Of a DNA stretch of 25,486 nucleotides, positions 14,608 to 23,374 are shown in pieces. A program made the translations under genes and the position numbers. The notes below the pieces were generated by a model. The model ran no database searches and was not told the origin of the DNA. It saw only the letters and a program-made list of their open reading frames with translations. Origin of the DNA: Actinomycetota bacterium (lineage in GTDB: Bacteria > Actinomycetota > Actinomycetes > S36-B12); NCBI GenBank assembly GCA_016870425.1, contig VGBQ01000008.1, positions 1-25,486 of the forward strand. The letters run 5' to 3'. Position 1 is the stretch's first letter; each line of letters opens with the position of its first letter.

Positions 14608-14973
14608 CTACGGTCGCAGTGGACGTCCATCGGCGTCGGTCTTGATGCCGGTGCCGCTGAGGATGAGGATGCCCTCGATGATCCCCCAGAAGCCACCGAT
14701 GCCGCAGGTGGCGATGGTGACGAGGATCTGCAGCACCCCGATGCTGGTGTAGCCCAGGTAGAAGCGGTGCACCCCCAGCGCACCCAGGAAGATCCCGAGC
14801 AGACCCGCGGTCATGCGGGACTTGGCGAGTGGGTCGACGTACACCACGAGTTCCGGCGGGTAGCCGGGCGGCGGCGGGTAGCCCGGCGGGGGCGGCCCCG
14901 GGTACGCGGGCCCGGAGGGAGCGGGTCCGGACAGCGGGGGCTGCTGTGGCTCCTCGGGCGTGGGCTGGGTCAC
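14608..14973 (-). CDS. TM2 domain membrane protein with proline-rich N-terminus
   Basis: The 121-residue product has a Pro/Gly/Tyr-rich N-terminal half with PPPPGYPPPPGYPPE, then the TM2 domain: a KSRMTAGLLGIFLGALGVHRFYLGYTSIG block, where the GxHRFYLG turn joins two membrane helices, and the second helix with the CGIGGFWGIIEGILIL segment (quoted in part). The role of bacterial TM2 proteins is unknown. The start is taken as GTG 14973 because a GAGGAGG Shine-Dalgarno sequence lies at good spacing; ATG 15000 is a possible longer start. The hrcA promoter and CIRCE site lie just upstream on the other strand. The open frame extends further upstream only because of base composition. Confidence 0.9.
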   Translation of the reverse strand: MTQPTPEEPQQPPLSGPAPSGPAYPGPPPPGYPPPPGYPPELVVYVDPLAKSRMTAGLLGIFLGALGVHRFYLGYTSIGVLQILVTIATCGIGGFWGIIEGILILSGTGIKTDADGRPLRP

Positions 14974-15014
14974 GCGGACCTCCTCGTCAACAGGCTCCAT
15001 GATGTCAAAGGGCG

Positions 15015-15020
15015 TAGGAT
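15015..15020 (+). promoter_or_regulatory. Putative -10 element of hrcA
   Basis: TAGGAT fits TANNNT and directly abuts the CIRCE operator, so the predicted start (about 15027) lies inside CIRCE. The message would have a leader of about 46 nt with an AGGAGG-type ribosome binding site. Confidence 0.6.
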
Positions 15021-15046
15021 TGGCACTCGAGTCGGGGGAGTGCCAG
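15020..15046. promoter_or_regulatory. CIRCE operator (HrcA binding site)
   Basis: TTGGCACTC, a 9-nt spacer and GAGTGCCAG match the CIRCE consensus TTAGCACTC-N9-GAGTGCTAA with the exact N9 spacing. It overlaps the hrcA -10 region and transcription start, so HrcA should repress its own operon (hrcA-dnaJ and probably genes downstream) until heat shock. Confidence 0.93.
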
Positions 15047-15072
15047 AGCAGACCCGAGTGGAGGAGGTGGCG

Positions 15073-16086
15073 ATGCTCGAGGATCGTCGCCTCGCCGTGC
15101 TCCGAGCCATCGTGGAGGACTACGTCTCCACGCGCGAGCCCGTCGGCAGCAAGGCCTTGGTCGAACGTCATGCGCTGGGCGTCTCGTCCGCGACCATCCG
15201 CAACGACATGGCCGTGCTGGAGGAAGAGGGCTTCATCGCCCAGCCGCACACCAGTGCCGGGCGCATCCCCACGGACCTCGGCTACCGCGCATTCGTCGAT
15301 CGGCTCTCGGGGGTGAAGCCCCTGTCGTCGGCTGAGCGCCGAGCCATCTCGGACTTCCTTGCGGGCGCAGTCGACCTCGATGACGTCATGGCTCGCAGTG
15401 TCCGACTCCTCGCGCAACTCACGCGACAGGTCGCGCTCGTGCAGTACCCCTCGCTCGTCCAGTCGGCCGTCCTCCATATCGAGCTGGTGCGCCTGAGTGA
15501 GAGCCGGGTCCTCCTGGTGCTCATCGCCGACACCGGCCGTGTGGAGCAGCGCACTATCGACCTGCCCATGCCCATGAGCGAAGACGACGTGGCCTCCCTG
15601 CGAGCACGTCTGGTCGCGATGGCACTCGGGCAGCGCTGTGCCGGACTCGCAGACCACCTGACCCCGCTCGTCGATGCAGCAGAGCCAGACGAGCGCCCGG
15701 CCGTGGCTGCGATCGTGGCCACCTTGATCGAGGCCACAGCAGACACGGTCGAGCAGCGAATCGTGCTCGGTGGCACAGCCAACCTCGCGCGCTACCGCGA
15801 TGCCTTCGCCATCAGCCTGGAGCCTGTGTTGGAGGCACTGGAGGAGCAGGTTGTCCTGCTGCGGCTGCTCGGAGAGGTCTCCGGTGACATGACGGTGCGC
15901 ATCGGTCATGAGAATCCGGTCGAGGACCTCCAGGGCACGAGCCTTGTCGCGACGGGTTACGGTCGCGGTGACTCCGTTGTGGCGGGAGTAGGGGTCGTCG
16001 GCCCCACCCATATGGACTACCCGGGAACCATTGCCTCGGTCCGCGCGGTGGCGCAGTACCTCAGCCGCATCCTGGACGACAACTAG
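15073..16086 (+). CDS. hrcA: Heat-inducible transcription repressor HrcA
   Basis: HrcA represses class I heat-shock genes by binding CIRCE and needs GroEL for full activity. The 337-residue product (usual length about 340) has the N-terminal winged helix with the signature SSATIRNDMAVLEEEGFIAQPHTSAGRIPTDLGYR region spanning about 38-72 (named here in pieces: ATIRNDM, HTSAGRIPT, GYR), then the GAF-like domain and the C-terminal IGHENP motif. The ATG at 15073 follows GGAGGAGG at normal spacing. A CIRCE site at 15020-15046 shows autoregulation. dnaJ follows 27 nt downstream. Any groE or dnaK operons lie outside this window. Confidence 0.97.
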   Translation: MLEDRRLAVLRAIVEDYVSTREPVGSKALVERHALGVSSATIRNDMAVLEEEGFIAQPHTSAGRIPTDLGYRAFVDRLSGVKPLSSAERRAISDFLAGAVDLDDVMARSVRLLAQLTRQVALVQYPSLVQSAVLHIELVRLSESRVLLVLIADTGRVEQRTIDLPMPMSEDDVASLRARLVAMALGQRCAGLADHLTPLVDAAEPDERPAVAAIVATLIEATADTVEQRIVLGGTANLARYRDAFAISLEPVLEALEEQVVLLRLLGEVSGDMTVRIGHENPVEDLQGTSLVATGYGRGDSVVAGVGVVGPTHMDYPGTIASVRAVAQYLSRILDDN

Positions 16087-16113
16087 CAACGAGAGCAGGC
16101 GAGACCCGACAAC

Positions 16114-17247
16114 GTGGCCACCGACTACTACGCCCTCCTGGGCGTGTCGCGCGATGCGACGCCGGACGAGATCAAGCGCGCGTATCGCCAGCTCGCGCGC
16201 GAACTCCATCCCGACGTCAATCCGGATCCTGACAGCGTTGATCGCTTCAAGGAGGTCACGGCCGCCTACGAGGTGCTCAGCGACCCCGAGAAGCGCCAGA
16301 TGTACGACCTCGGTGGCGATCCCCTCCGCGCCGGGGGCAGCGGCTTCGGTGCGACGTTCGACTTCGGCGACATCATGGACGCCTTCTTCGGTGGCGGACA
16401 GCGCCGCGGTCCGCGCCCGCGCATGCGTCGCGGTCAGGATGCGCTGATTCGCCTCCAGGTCGATCTCGCGGAGGCGATGAGGGGGACGACGCGCGAAGTG
16501 CAGGTCGACACCGCGGTGCGGTGCGAGGCGTGCCAGGGAGCCGGCACCGCACCGGACACGGAGCCGACCACGTGCCCGATGTGCAAGGGCCATGGGGAGA
16601 TCCAGAATGTCCAGCGATCCTTCCTCGGACAGGTGATGACCGCGCGGCCCTGCCCCCAGTGCCAGGGGTTTGGCACCACGATCGTTCACCCCTGCGTGGA
16701 GTGCGCCGGGGACGGCAGGGTGCGCACCCGCGCCACGATCGGAGTGCAGATCCCGCCGGGCGTCGACACGGGCACGCGGATCCAGCTCGCAGGTCGCGGG
16801 GAGGTCGGGCCCGGAGGAGGCGAGCCCGGCGATCTCTACGTCGAGGTGGTCCAGATGCCGCACCCGGTCTTCGAGCGCCGCGGCGATGACCTGGTCTGCA
16901 CCGTCGAGGTGCCCATGACCTCAGCGGCGCTCGGCACGGGAATCGAACTCGAGACTCTCGATGGCACGGAGCAGGTCGAGGTGCGGCCGGGCACTCAGCC
17001 AGGTGCCGTGCTCACGCTCCGGGGCCGGGGCGTGCCGCACCTGCGCGGATCAGGCCGAGGGGACCTGCACATCCAGCTCGATGTGCGCACCCCCACGCGC
17101 CTGGATGACGAGCAGGAGGGATACCTCCGCAGCCTCGCGCGTGCACGCGGTGAGGAGGGCGTGACGCTCCGGGCCACGGAGCAGTCCGCCGCCGACGAGA
17201 CGGGTGGCTTCTTCTCACGCCTGCGCGGCGCCTTCAGCGGGCGCTGA
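16114..17247 (+). CDS. dnaJ: Chaperone DnaJ (DnaJ2 type, hrcA-linked)
   Basis: DnaJ stimulates the ATPase of DnaK and delivers unfolded proteins. The 377-residue product has an N-terminal J domain with HPD at 32-34, a short Gly/Phe region (about 68-95) and a four-repeat zinc domain with CxxC pairs at C137/C140, C154/C157, C180/C183 and C194/C197. The two C-terminal beta-domains that bind substrates follow. The position after hrcA identifies it as the second actinobacterial DnaJ (DnaJ2), the other usually being beside dnaK and grpE. It starts at GTG 16114 and is probably under CIRCE control together with hrcA. rsmE starts 3 nt after its stop. Confidence 0.96.
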   Translation: MATDYYALLGVSRDATPDEIKRAYRQLARELHPDVNPDPDSVDRFKEVTAAYEVLSDPEKRQMYDLGGDPLRAGGSGFGATFDFGDIMDAFFGGGQRRGPRPRMRRGQDALIRLQVDLAEAMRGTTREVQVDTAVRCEACQGAGTAPDTEPTTCPMCKGHGEIQNVQRSFLGQVMTARPCPQCQGFGTTIVHPCVECAGDGRVRTRATIGVQIPPGVDTGTRIQLAGRGEVGPGGGEPGDLYVEVVQMPHPVFERRGDDLVCTVEVPMTSAALGTGIELETLDGTEQVEVRPGTQPGAVLTLRGRGVPHLRGSGRGDLHIQLDVRTPTRLDDEQEGYLRSLARARGEEGVTLRATEQSAADETGGFFSRLRGAFSGR

Positions 17248-17250
17248 CGC

Positions 17251-18000
17251 GTGGCAGCGCCCGTCTTCTGGATTGACCTCGGCTTGACTCCGGACGCCGG
17301 TGGCATCGTGAGCGTCAGCGGCGAAGAGGCCCGACATGCCGGTCAGGTCGTGCGGCTGCGCGTCGGCGAGCGCGTCGATCTGGTGGATGGCCACGGCCGT
17401 CGACTCGAGGGCACCGTCCACTCCATCTCGCGCGATCGTCTCGATGTGTCCGTCACGCGCGATATCCGTGAGCCCGATCCCGCACCACGCATCGTTGTCG
17501 TCCAAGCACTTGCCAAGGGCGAGCGCGGCGAGCAGGCCGTGGCAGCCATGACCGAGGTCGGAGTCGACGTCATCGTGCCGTGGTCCGCCGAGCACTGCGT
17601 GGCCCGATGGTCCGGGGAGAGGGCTGAGCGAGGCGTCGCCAAGTGGCAGACGGTCGCGCGCGCTGCTGCCAAACAGGCGCGCCGCTCGCGGGTGCCCGAC
17701 GTACGCCACGTCCACTCAACCGCGCATCTGGAGAGCCTCGTAGCCTCGTCATCCCTCGCCCTGTGCCTGGACGAGTCTGCGGATGTGCCGCTTTCCACCA
17801 CGGTCATCCCCGATCACGGTGATGTCGTCATCATGGTCGGGCCGGAGGGCGGTCTGTCGGATGCCGAGCGGGCCCGACTGGTCAGCTGGGGTGCGGCCCG
17901 TGTGCGCCTCGGGCCGACCGTGCTGCGCACCTCCACGGCCGGGCCGGTGGGCGCCGCCCTCGTGCTCTCCCGCACTCCCCGCTGGGGGGCATCCGGATGA
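17251..18000 (+). CDS. rsmE: 16S rRNA (uracil1498-N3)-methyltransferase RsmE
   Basis: RsmE methylates N3 of U1498 in 16S rRNA using SAM. The 249-residue product has an N-terminal PUA-like domain (EEARHAGQVVRLRVGERVDL, about 26-45) and a C-terminal SPOUT knot domain with the SAM-binding segments VVVQALAKGERGEQAV, VGPEGGLSDAE and LGPTVLRTSTAG. The length is normal. The GTG start lies 3 nt after dnaJ, as in other actinobacteria, so it is probably heat-inducible as a passenger of the hrcA operon. The next gene starts 25 nt after its stop. Confidence 0.95.
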   Translation: MAAPVFWIDLGLTPDAGGIVSVSGEEARHAGQVVRLRVGERVDLVDGHGRRLEGTVHSISRDRLDVSVTRDIREPDPAPRIVVVQALAKGERGEQAVAAMTEVGVDVIVPWSAEHCVARWSGERAERGVAKWQTVARAAAKQARRSRVPDVRHVHSTAHLESLVASSSLALCLDESADVPLSTTVIPDHGDVVIMVGPEGGLSDAERARLVSWGAARVRLGPTVLRTSTAGPVGAALVLSRTPRWGASG

Positions 18001-18013
18001 TCACTCGCTATGT

Positions 18014-18019
18014 CAGGAT
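18014..18019 (+). promoter_or_regulatory. Putative -10 element of the HIT gene (leaderless)
   Basis: CAGGAT keeps A at position 2 and T at position 6, and lies exactly 6 nt before GTG 18026. It would let the HIT gene be transcribed apart from the CIRCE-controlled operon. Confidence 0.45.
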
Positions 18020-18025
18020 GGCCGC

Positions 18026-18370
18026 GTGACCGATTGCCTCTTCTGTCGCATCGTTGCGGGCGAGATCCCCGCGGACGTCGTCGCGCGCACCGACCGCGCC
18101 CTCGCCTTCCGTGACATCCAGCCTCAGGCTCCCGTGCATGTCCTCGTGATCCCCGCCGATCACCATGCTGATGTGCCTGCCGTCTCGGGGGCGGATCCGG
18201 CGCTGGCTGCCGAGATGCTCGCCCTCGCAGCACGCGTGGCACGCGAGGAGGGCGTAGCGGAGACGGGTCACCGACTGGTGGCCAACACCGGCCTCGAAGG
18301 CGGTCAGTCCGTAAGCCATGCCCACATCCACGTGCTCGGCGGTCGTCCACTCGGCTGGCCGCCCGGCTGA
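18026..18370 (+). CDS. HIT family nucleotide hydrolase (HINT-like)
   Basis: The 114-residue product has the HIT motif HAHIHVL at 98-104 with the catalytic central histidine, and an N-terminal CxxC pair (C4, C7) that with histidines forms the zinc site of HINT-type members. HIT proteins hydrolyse nucleoside phosphoramidates or related AMP conjugates; the true substrate here is unknown. The GTG at 18026 is chosen because it gives the standard CLFCRIVAGEIP start and has a -10 hexamer 6 nt upstream; the open frame begins earlier but would overlap rsmE. It sits between rsmE and phoH, a common place for it in actinobacteria. Confidence 0.93.
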   Translation: MTDCLFCRIVAGEIPADVVARTDRALAFRDIQPQAPVHVLVIPADHHADVPAVSGADPALAAEMLALAARVAREEGVAETGHRLVANTGLEGGQSVSHAHIHVLGGRPLGWPPG

Positions 18371-18373
18371 CGC

Positions 18374-18379
18374 TAGGAT
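18374..18379 (+). promoter_or_regulatory. Putative -10 element of phoH
   Basis: TAGGAT fits TANNNT and lies 9 nt before the ATG at 18389, predicting a leader of about 3 nt. The same 9-nt spacing is seen before leuS. Confidence 0.5.
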
Positions 18380-18388
18380 GACCCTCAC

Positions 18389-19390
18389 ATGAGCACTTCC
18401 TCTCAGGCCACCATCACCGTCCCGGCGTCGCAGCCGATGGTTGCGCTGCTCGGGCCGGGGGATGAGTTGCTGCGCGTCATGGAGGCCTCTTTCCCTGACG
18501 CAGACATCCACGTCCGAGGCAATGAGATCCGACTCAGCGGCTCGGCCGATGATGTCGGTCTCATTGAGATCCTCGTCGCCGAGATGCTTGCGGTCCTGCG
18601 CACCGGCCAGGGACTCACCACCGAATCGATTGAGCGCAGCATCGCGCTACTCCGCGCGGGCACCCGGCCGGCGGAGGTGCTCTCAACCAATATCCTCAGC
18701 TCGCGCGGACGCACGATTCGCGCCAAGTCGCTCAACCAGAAGCGCTACGTCGAAGCGATCGACACGCACACGGTCACCTTCGGCATCGGACCCGCAGGCA
18801 CCGGTAAGACGTACCTTGCTGTCGCCAAGGCAGTGCAGGCTCTGCAGGCCAAGAAGGTGACGCGCATCATCCTCACGCGCCCGGCTGTCGAGGCTGGTGA
18901 GCGGCTGGGCTTCCTCCCGGGCACCCTGTCGGAGAAGATCGACCCCTACCTGCGTCCCCTCTACGACGCCCTGCACGACATGCTCGATCCCGATTCCATC
19001 CCGCGACTCATCACGGGTGGCACCATCGAGATCGCGCCCCTGGCCTACATGCGCGGGCGCACGCTCAACGATGCCTTCATTATCCTCGATGAGGCGCAGA
19101 ACACCACGGCGGAGCAAATGAAGATGTTCCTCACCCGACTGGGCTTTGGCTCCACGATGGTCGTGACGGGCGACGTGACTCAGGTGGACCTTCCCTCGTC
19201 GACCACTTCGGGCCTGTCGGTCGTGCAGGACATCCTCGGCGGCATCGACGACGTGGCCTTCTGCACGCTGACGTCCGCCGATGTCGTCCGGCATCGGCTT
19301 GTCGGCGAGATCGTCGAGGCCTATGGCCGTTACGACGCCACCGTGGGCCTGCGCCCGGCCGCGCCGCACCGCGGTCCGCGCAGGGCGTAG
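18389..19390 (+). CDS. phoH: PhoH-like ATPase
   Basis: The 333-residue product has an N-terminal KH-like region (about 25-90) and a PhoH P-loop ATPase core, with Walker A GPAGTGKT at 134-141 and Walker B in AFIILDEAQN. The ILTRPAVEAGERLGFLPG block, typical of the family, lies between them. PhoH proteins (PhoH1, YbeZ) are linked to RNA metabolism; YbeZ pairs with the endonuclease YbeY in rRNA maturation, consistent with ybeY starting 3 nt downstream. The first 20 residues are polar and unconserved. A separate promoter is likely. Confidence 0.96.
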   Translation: MSTSSQATITVPASQPMVALLGPGDELLRVMEASFPDADIHVRGNEIRLSGSADDVGLIEILVAEMLAVLRTGQGLTTESIERSIALLRAGTRPAEVLSTNILSSRGRTIRAKSLNQKRYVEAIDTHTVTFGIGPAGTGKTYLAVAKAVQALQAKKVTRIILTRPAVEAGERLGFLPGTLSEKIDPYLRPLYDALHDMLDPDSIPRLITGGTIEIAPLAYMRGRTLNDAFIILDEAQNTTAEQMKMFLTRLGFGSTMVVTGDVTQVDLPSSTTSGLSVVQDILGGIDDVAFCTLTSADVVRHRLVGEIVEAYGRYDATVGLRPAAPHRGPRRA

Positions 19391-19393
19391 CCC

Positions 19394-19848
19394 GTGGCCA
19401 TCGACATCGACGACTCCTCGGCTGCGGAGTGGGTCGACACGGAGGCGCTTCAGTGCCAAGCGGCGTTCCTCCTCGACCGCTTGCATCTGTCTGCCGATGC
19501 TGACCTGTCCATCGTGCTAGTCGATGAGCAGGAGATGGCACGCCTGCACGTCGAGTGGATGGACGAGCCGGGACCGACCGACGTGATGTCCTTCCCCATG
19601 GACGACCTGCACGCGGGTGACCCGTCCGGCCCACGCGTCGAGGGCATCCTCGGCGACATCGTGCTGTGCCCGGCCGTGGCGGCCAAGCAGGCAGAGGTCG
19701 CCGGCCATGGCGTCGACGTGGAGATCGCGTTGCTGCTCACCCATGGCGTGCTCCATCTGCTGGGCCACGATCACGCGGAGCCGCAGGAGCACGAGGAGAT
19801 GTTCGCCCTGCAGGCCGACTTGCTCCGGGACTGGCTGGCGGTGCCCCG

Positions 19849-19852
<4 letters not shown>
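19394..19852 (+). CDS. ybeY: Endoribonuclease YbeY, rRNA maturation factor
   Basis: YbeY is a zinc-dependent endoribonuclease that acts in 16S rRNA 3' end maturation and ribosome quality control. The 152-residue product carries the motif HGVLHLLGHDH at 117-127, whose three histidines (117, 121, 127) bind zinc, and the conserved TDVMSFPMDD segment. The start is GTG 19394, 3 nt after phoH. Its stop overlaps the next ATG (ATGA), so it is translationally coupled to the CorC-type gene. Confidence 0.96.
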
Positions 19853-21172
<1,320 letters not shown>

Positions 21173-21183
<11 letters not shown>

Positions 21184-21523
21184 GCCACTGTCCGCGGAGG
21201 ACGCCAAACTCGTCATGCTGGCGCGCGGTGCGCGTGGACGTGTCGGTGTGGCGCGTGGCGCTGCGGTCCGCGACGAGACCGGGCGCACCTACTCTGCCGC
21301 CGACGTCACCCTGCCGTCTCTGGAGATCAGCGCACTACAGCTCGCGGTTGCTCAAGCCGTCGCTGCTGGCGCACGAGGCGCGGAGGCGGCCGTCGTCGTC
21401 GGCGACGAGCCTGCGGATGACGATGGCCGCCGGGCACTTGCTGATCTTGGTGGCCCGCGTGTGATCGTGCACCTGTGCGCGCCCGACGGCACGGTCGTCT
21501 CGACTCTTACTGCCGGCGCATGA
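21173..21523 (+). CDS. Cytidine-deaminase-like protein lacking zinc ligands
   Basis: The 116-residue product aligns by eye with short cytidine deaminases. SLEISALQLAVAQAV takes the place of the usual CAERTAL helix, and DDGRRALADLGG takes the place of the PCGxCRQ block. The Glu is kept but the zinc Cys residues are missing in both motifs (no Cys before Glu; no Cys pair), so deaminase activity is doubtful. Proteins of this size lie between corC and era in many actinobacteria (Rv2365c in M. tuberculosis), often annotated as cytidine deaminase or hypothetical. The ATG at 21173 overlaps the CorC-type gene by 11 nt and its stop overlaps the next ATG, so it sits in a translationally coupled chain. 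Confidence 0.78.
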
Positions 21524-22419
21524 GCACCACGGTCGCGACGGCGCAGGAGCGTCGCGGGGCGGCGGCCGCCGTGCTCGGATCCGCGGCGCTCTTCGGCACG
21601 TCAGGCACAGCTCGTGCGCTGCTCCAGCCCACGGCTCCTGCACCCGGGGCCGCAGCCGCTCGTCTTATCGTCGGCGCGGCCGGTCTGGTCGCCTGGGCAT
21701 CGCGCACGGCGGAGGGGCGCGAGGCGCTGCTTCGGCTGTGGCGCATGCCGATCATCTGGGCGATGGGCCTCACCGTGGCGGCGTACCAGGTCTTCTTCTT
21801 CCTCTCCATGAGTCGCACCGGAGTTGCGGTCGGCACGCTGGCCAGCCTCGCGCTCACCCCATTCATGGCGGGCATCCTGGGCTGGGCCATGCGCGAGGGT
21901 GCTCCCGGCTACGTCTGGCTTGTCTCGACCACGCTTGCGATCGTGGGGGTCACCCTGCTCACCGTCGGGGCCGGGGATGGGCGTGACGTGCTCGGCATCG
22001 TCTTCGGCCTGCTCGCCGGCGCGTCGTACGCGTTCTACACCGTCTTCGGTGTGCGCTTCGCACGCGAGGGCGAGCAGCCAACCCACGTGCTCGCCGCGTC
22101 GTTCGCCGTATCCGGCCTGCTGCTCATCCCCGTCTTCCTCGCCTCGGGGACGTGGTGGATGTCGTGGTCGTCGCTGCTGCTCATCCTGTGGCTCGGGCTT
22201 GCCACGACCACTCTCGCCTACGTCCTGTTTGGCATGGGCCTGCGTGCCCTGCAGCCCGGGCACATCGCCACCCTCAACCTCGCCGAGCCGGTCTTCGCCA
22301 CGCTGCTCGGGGTCTTCGTCCTCGGAGAGGTCCTCGGTCCCCTCGGTGTCCTGGGCTGTGCGCTGGTCATCGTGGGCCTGGGAGTGCTCGGGGTAGCCGA
22401 GGGCAGGAGCGCGTCATGA
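21520..22419 (+). CDS. EamA/DMT superfamily transporter
   Basis: The 299-residue product has about ten membrane helices in two EamA repeats (roughly 15-145 and 160-290), with the paired signatures SAALFGTSGTARALL in the first repeat and NLAEPVFATLLGVFVLGE in the second. Drug/metabolite transporters of this type export amino acids, other metabolites or drugs; the substrate is unknown. The start overlaps the stop of the deaminase-like gene and its own stop overlaps the era start (both ATGA), so it is embedded in the operon and translated in a coupled way. I know of no fixed partner role with Era. Confidence 0.92.
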   Translation: MSTTVATAQERRGAAAAVLGSAALFGTSGTARALLQPTAPAPGAAAARLIVGAAGLVAWASRTAEGREALLRLWRMPIIWAMGLTVAAYQVFFFLSMSRTGVAVGTLASLALTPFMAGILGWAMREGAPGYVWLVSTTLAIVGVTLLTVGAGDGRDVLGIVFGLLAGASYAFYTVFGVRFAREGEQPTHVLAASFAVSGLLLIPVFLASGTWWMSWSSLLLILWLGLATTTLAYVLFGMGLRALQPGHIATLNLAEPVFATLLGVFVLGEVLGPLGVLGCALVIVGLGVLGVAEGRSAS

Positions 22420-23342
22420 CCGACCATCGCTCGGGATTGGCCTGCCTCGTCGGGCGGCCCAACGCCGGCAAGTCCACGCTCACCAATGCGCTCGTCGGCA
22501 CCAAGGTCGCCATCACCTCGCGCCGGCCGCAGACCACGCGCCACGTCGTGCGCGGCATCGTGACGCGGCCCGATGCTCAACTCGTGGTGCTGGACACCCC
22601 GGGGCTCCACAAGCCCAAGACCCTGCTCGGCGAGCGCCTCAATGACCTCGTGCGCGAGGCGTGGTCTAGCGTCGACGTGGCCGCCCTGTGCCTGCCGGCG
22701 ACCGAGAAGGTCGGCGCCGGCGACACCTACATCGCGAGCGAACTCGCCAAGGCCCGCCGTGGCGGGGCGCGTGCAACCTTCGCGGTCGTCACGAAGGCGG
22801 ATGCCGCGTCGCCCGCCCAGGTGGCCGAGCGCCTCGCCGAGGCGGCCGCACTCGGCGGGCGCGCGAAGCTCGAGTGGGCCGAGATCGTGCCCGTGTCCGC
22901 CGTCACCGGGGACAACGTCGGGCTGCTCGCGGACCTGCTCGTCGCGCAGCTACCGGAGGGGCCTGCGCTCTATCCCGATGGCGAGTCGACGGATGAGCCT
23001 GAGGAGACACTCGTGGCCGAGCTCGTCCGGGAGGCCGCCCTCGAGGGGCTCTCCGACGAGCTGCCCCACTCCCTCGCTGTGATCGTCGAGGAGATGGCGC
23101 TGCGCGAGGACAGGCCCGAGGACCGCCCGCTGCTGGACATCCACGCGATTGTCTACGTCGAGCGCGACAGCCAGAAGGCCATCGTCATCGGCAAGGGGGG
23201 TGCGCGACTCAAGGAGGTCGGCACCACCGCGCGTAGGGGCATCGAGGCGCTCCTGGGCACACCTGTCTTCCTCGACCTGCGTGTCAAGGTTGCCAAAGAC
23301 TGGCAGCGCGACCCGCGCCAGCTGCGCCGCCTCGGCTTCTAG
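22416..23342 (+). CDS. era: GTPase Era
   Basis: Era binds the 3' end of 16S rRNA and assists assembly of the small ribosomal subunit. The 308-residue product has G1 GRPNAGKST at 13-21, G3 DTPGL at 60-64, G4 TKAD at 126-129 in place of NKxD, and the C-terminal KH domain with VIGKGGARLKEVG. The TKxD form of G4 is, as far as I recall, usual in actinobacterial Era. The ATG at 22416 overlaps the transporter stop. An open frame starting at 22152 is a shadow of the transporter gene. recO lies 32 bp downstream. Confidence 0.96.
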   Translation: MTDHRSGLACLVGRPNAGKSTLTNALVGTKVAITSRRPQTTRHVVRGIVTRPDAQLVVLDTPGLHKPKTLLGERLNDLVREAWSSVDVAALCLPATEKVGAGDTYIASELAKARRGGARATFAVVTKADAASPAQVAERLAEAAALGGRAKLEWAEIVPVSAVTGDNVGLLADLLVAQLPEGPALYPDGESTDEPEETLVAELVREAALEGLSDELPHSLAVIVEEMALREDRPEDRPLLDIHAIVYVERDSQKAIVIGKGGARLKEVGTTARRGIEALLGTPVFLDLRVKVAKDWQRDPRQLRRLGF

Positions 23343-23348
23343 GACTGC

Positions 23349-23354
23349 CAGGAT
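23349..23354 (+). promoter_or_regulatory. Candidate -10 element of recO
   Basis: CAGGAT would start transcription near 23361, directly before the GAGGAG ribosome binding site (23361-23366) that precedes GTG 23375. Co-transcription from era is equally possible. Confidence 0.3.
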
Positions 23355-23374
23355 GGGTACGAGGAGAGTGAGCC

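Noticed and set aside
14608..16863. Open frame of 751 codons on the minus strand opposite hrcA and dnaJ, in frame with the TM2 gene
   Set aside because: Only the last 121 codons match a protein family and have a ribosome binding site; the upstream part is antisense to hrcA and dnaJ and looks like a composition artefact.
21475..22419. Sign of horizontal transfer of the DMT transporter
   Set aside because: Codon and base use look the same as in neighbouring genes, and no repeat or mobile gene flanks it.
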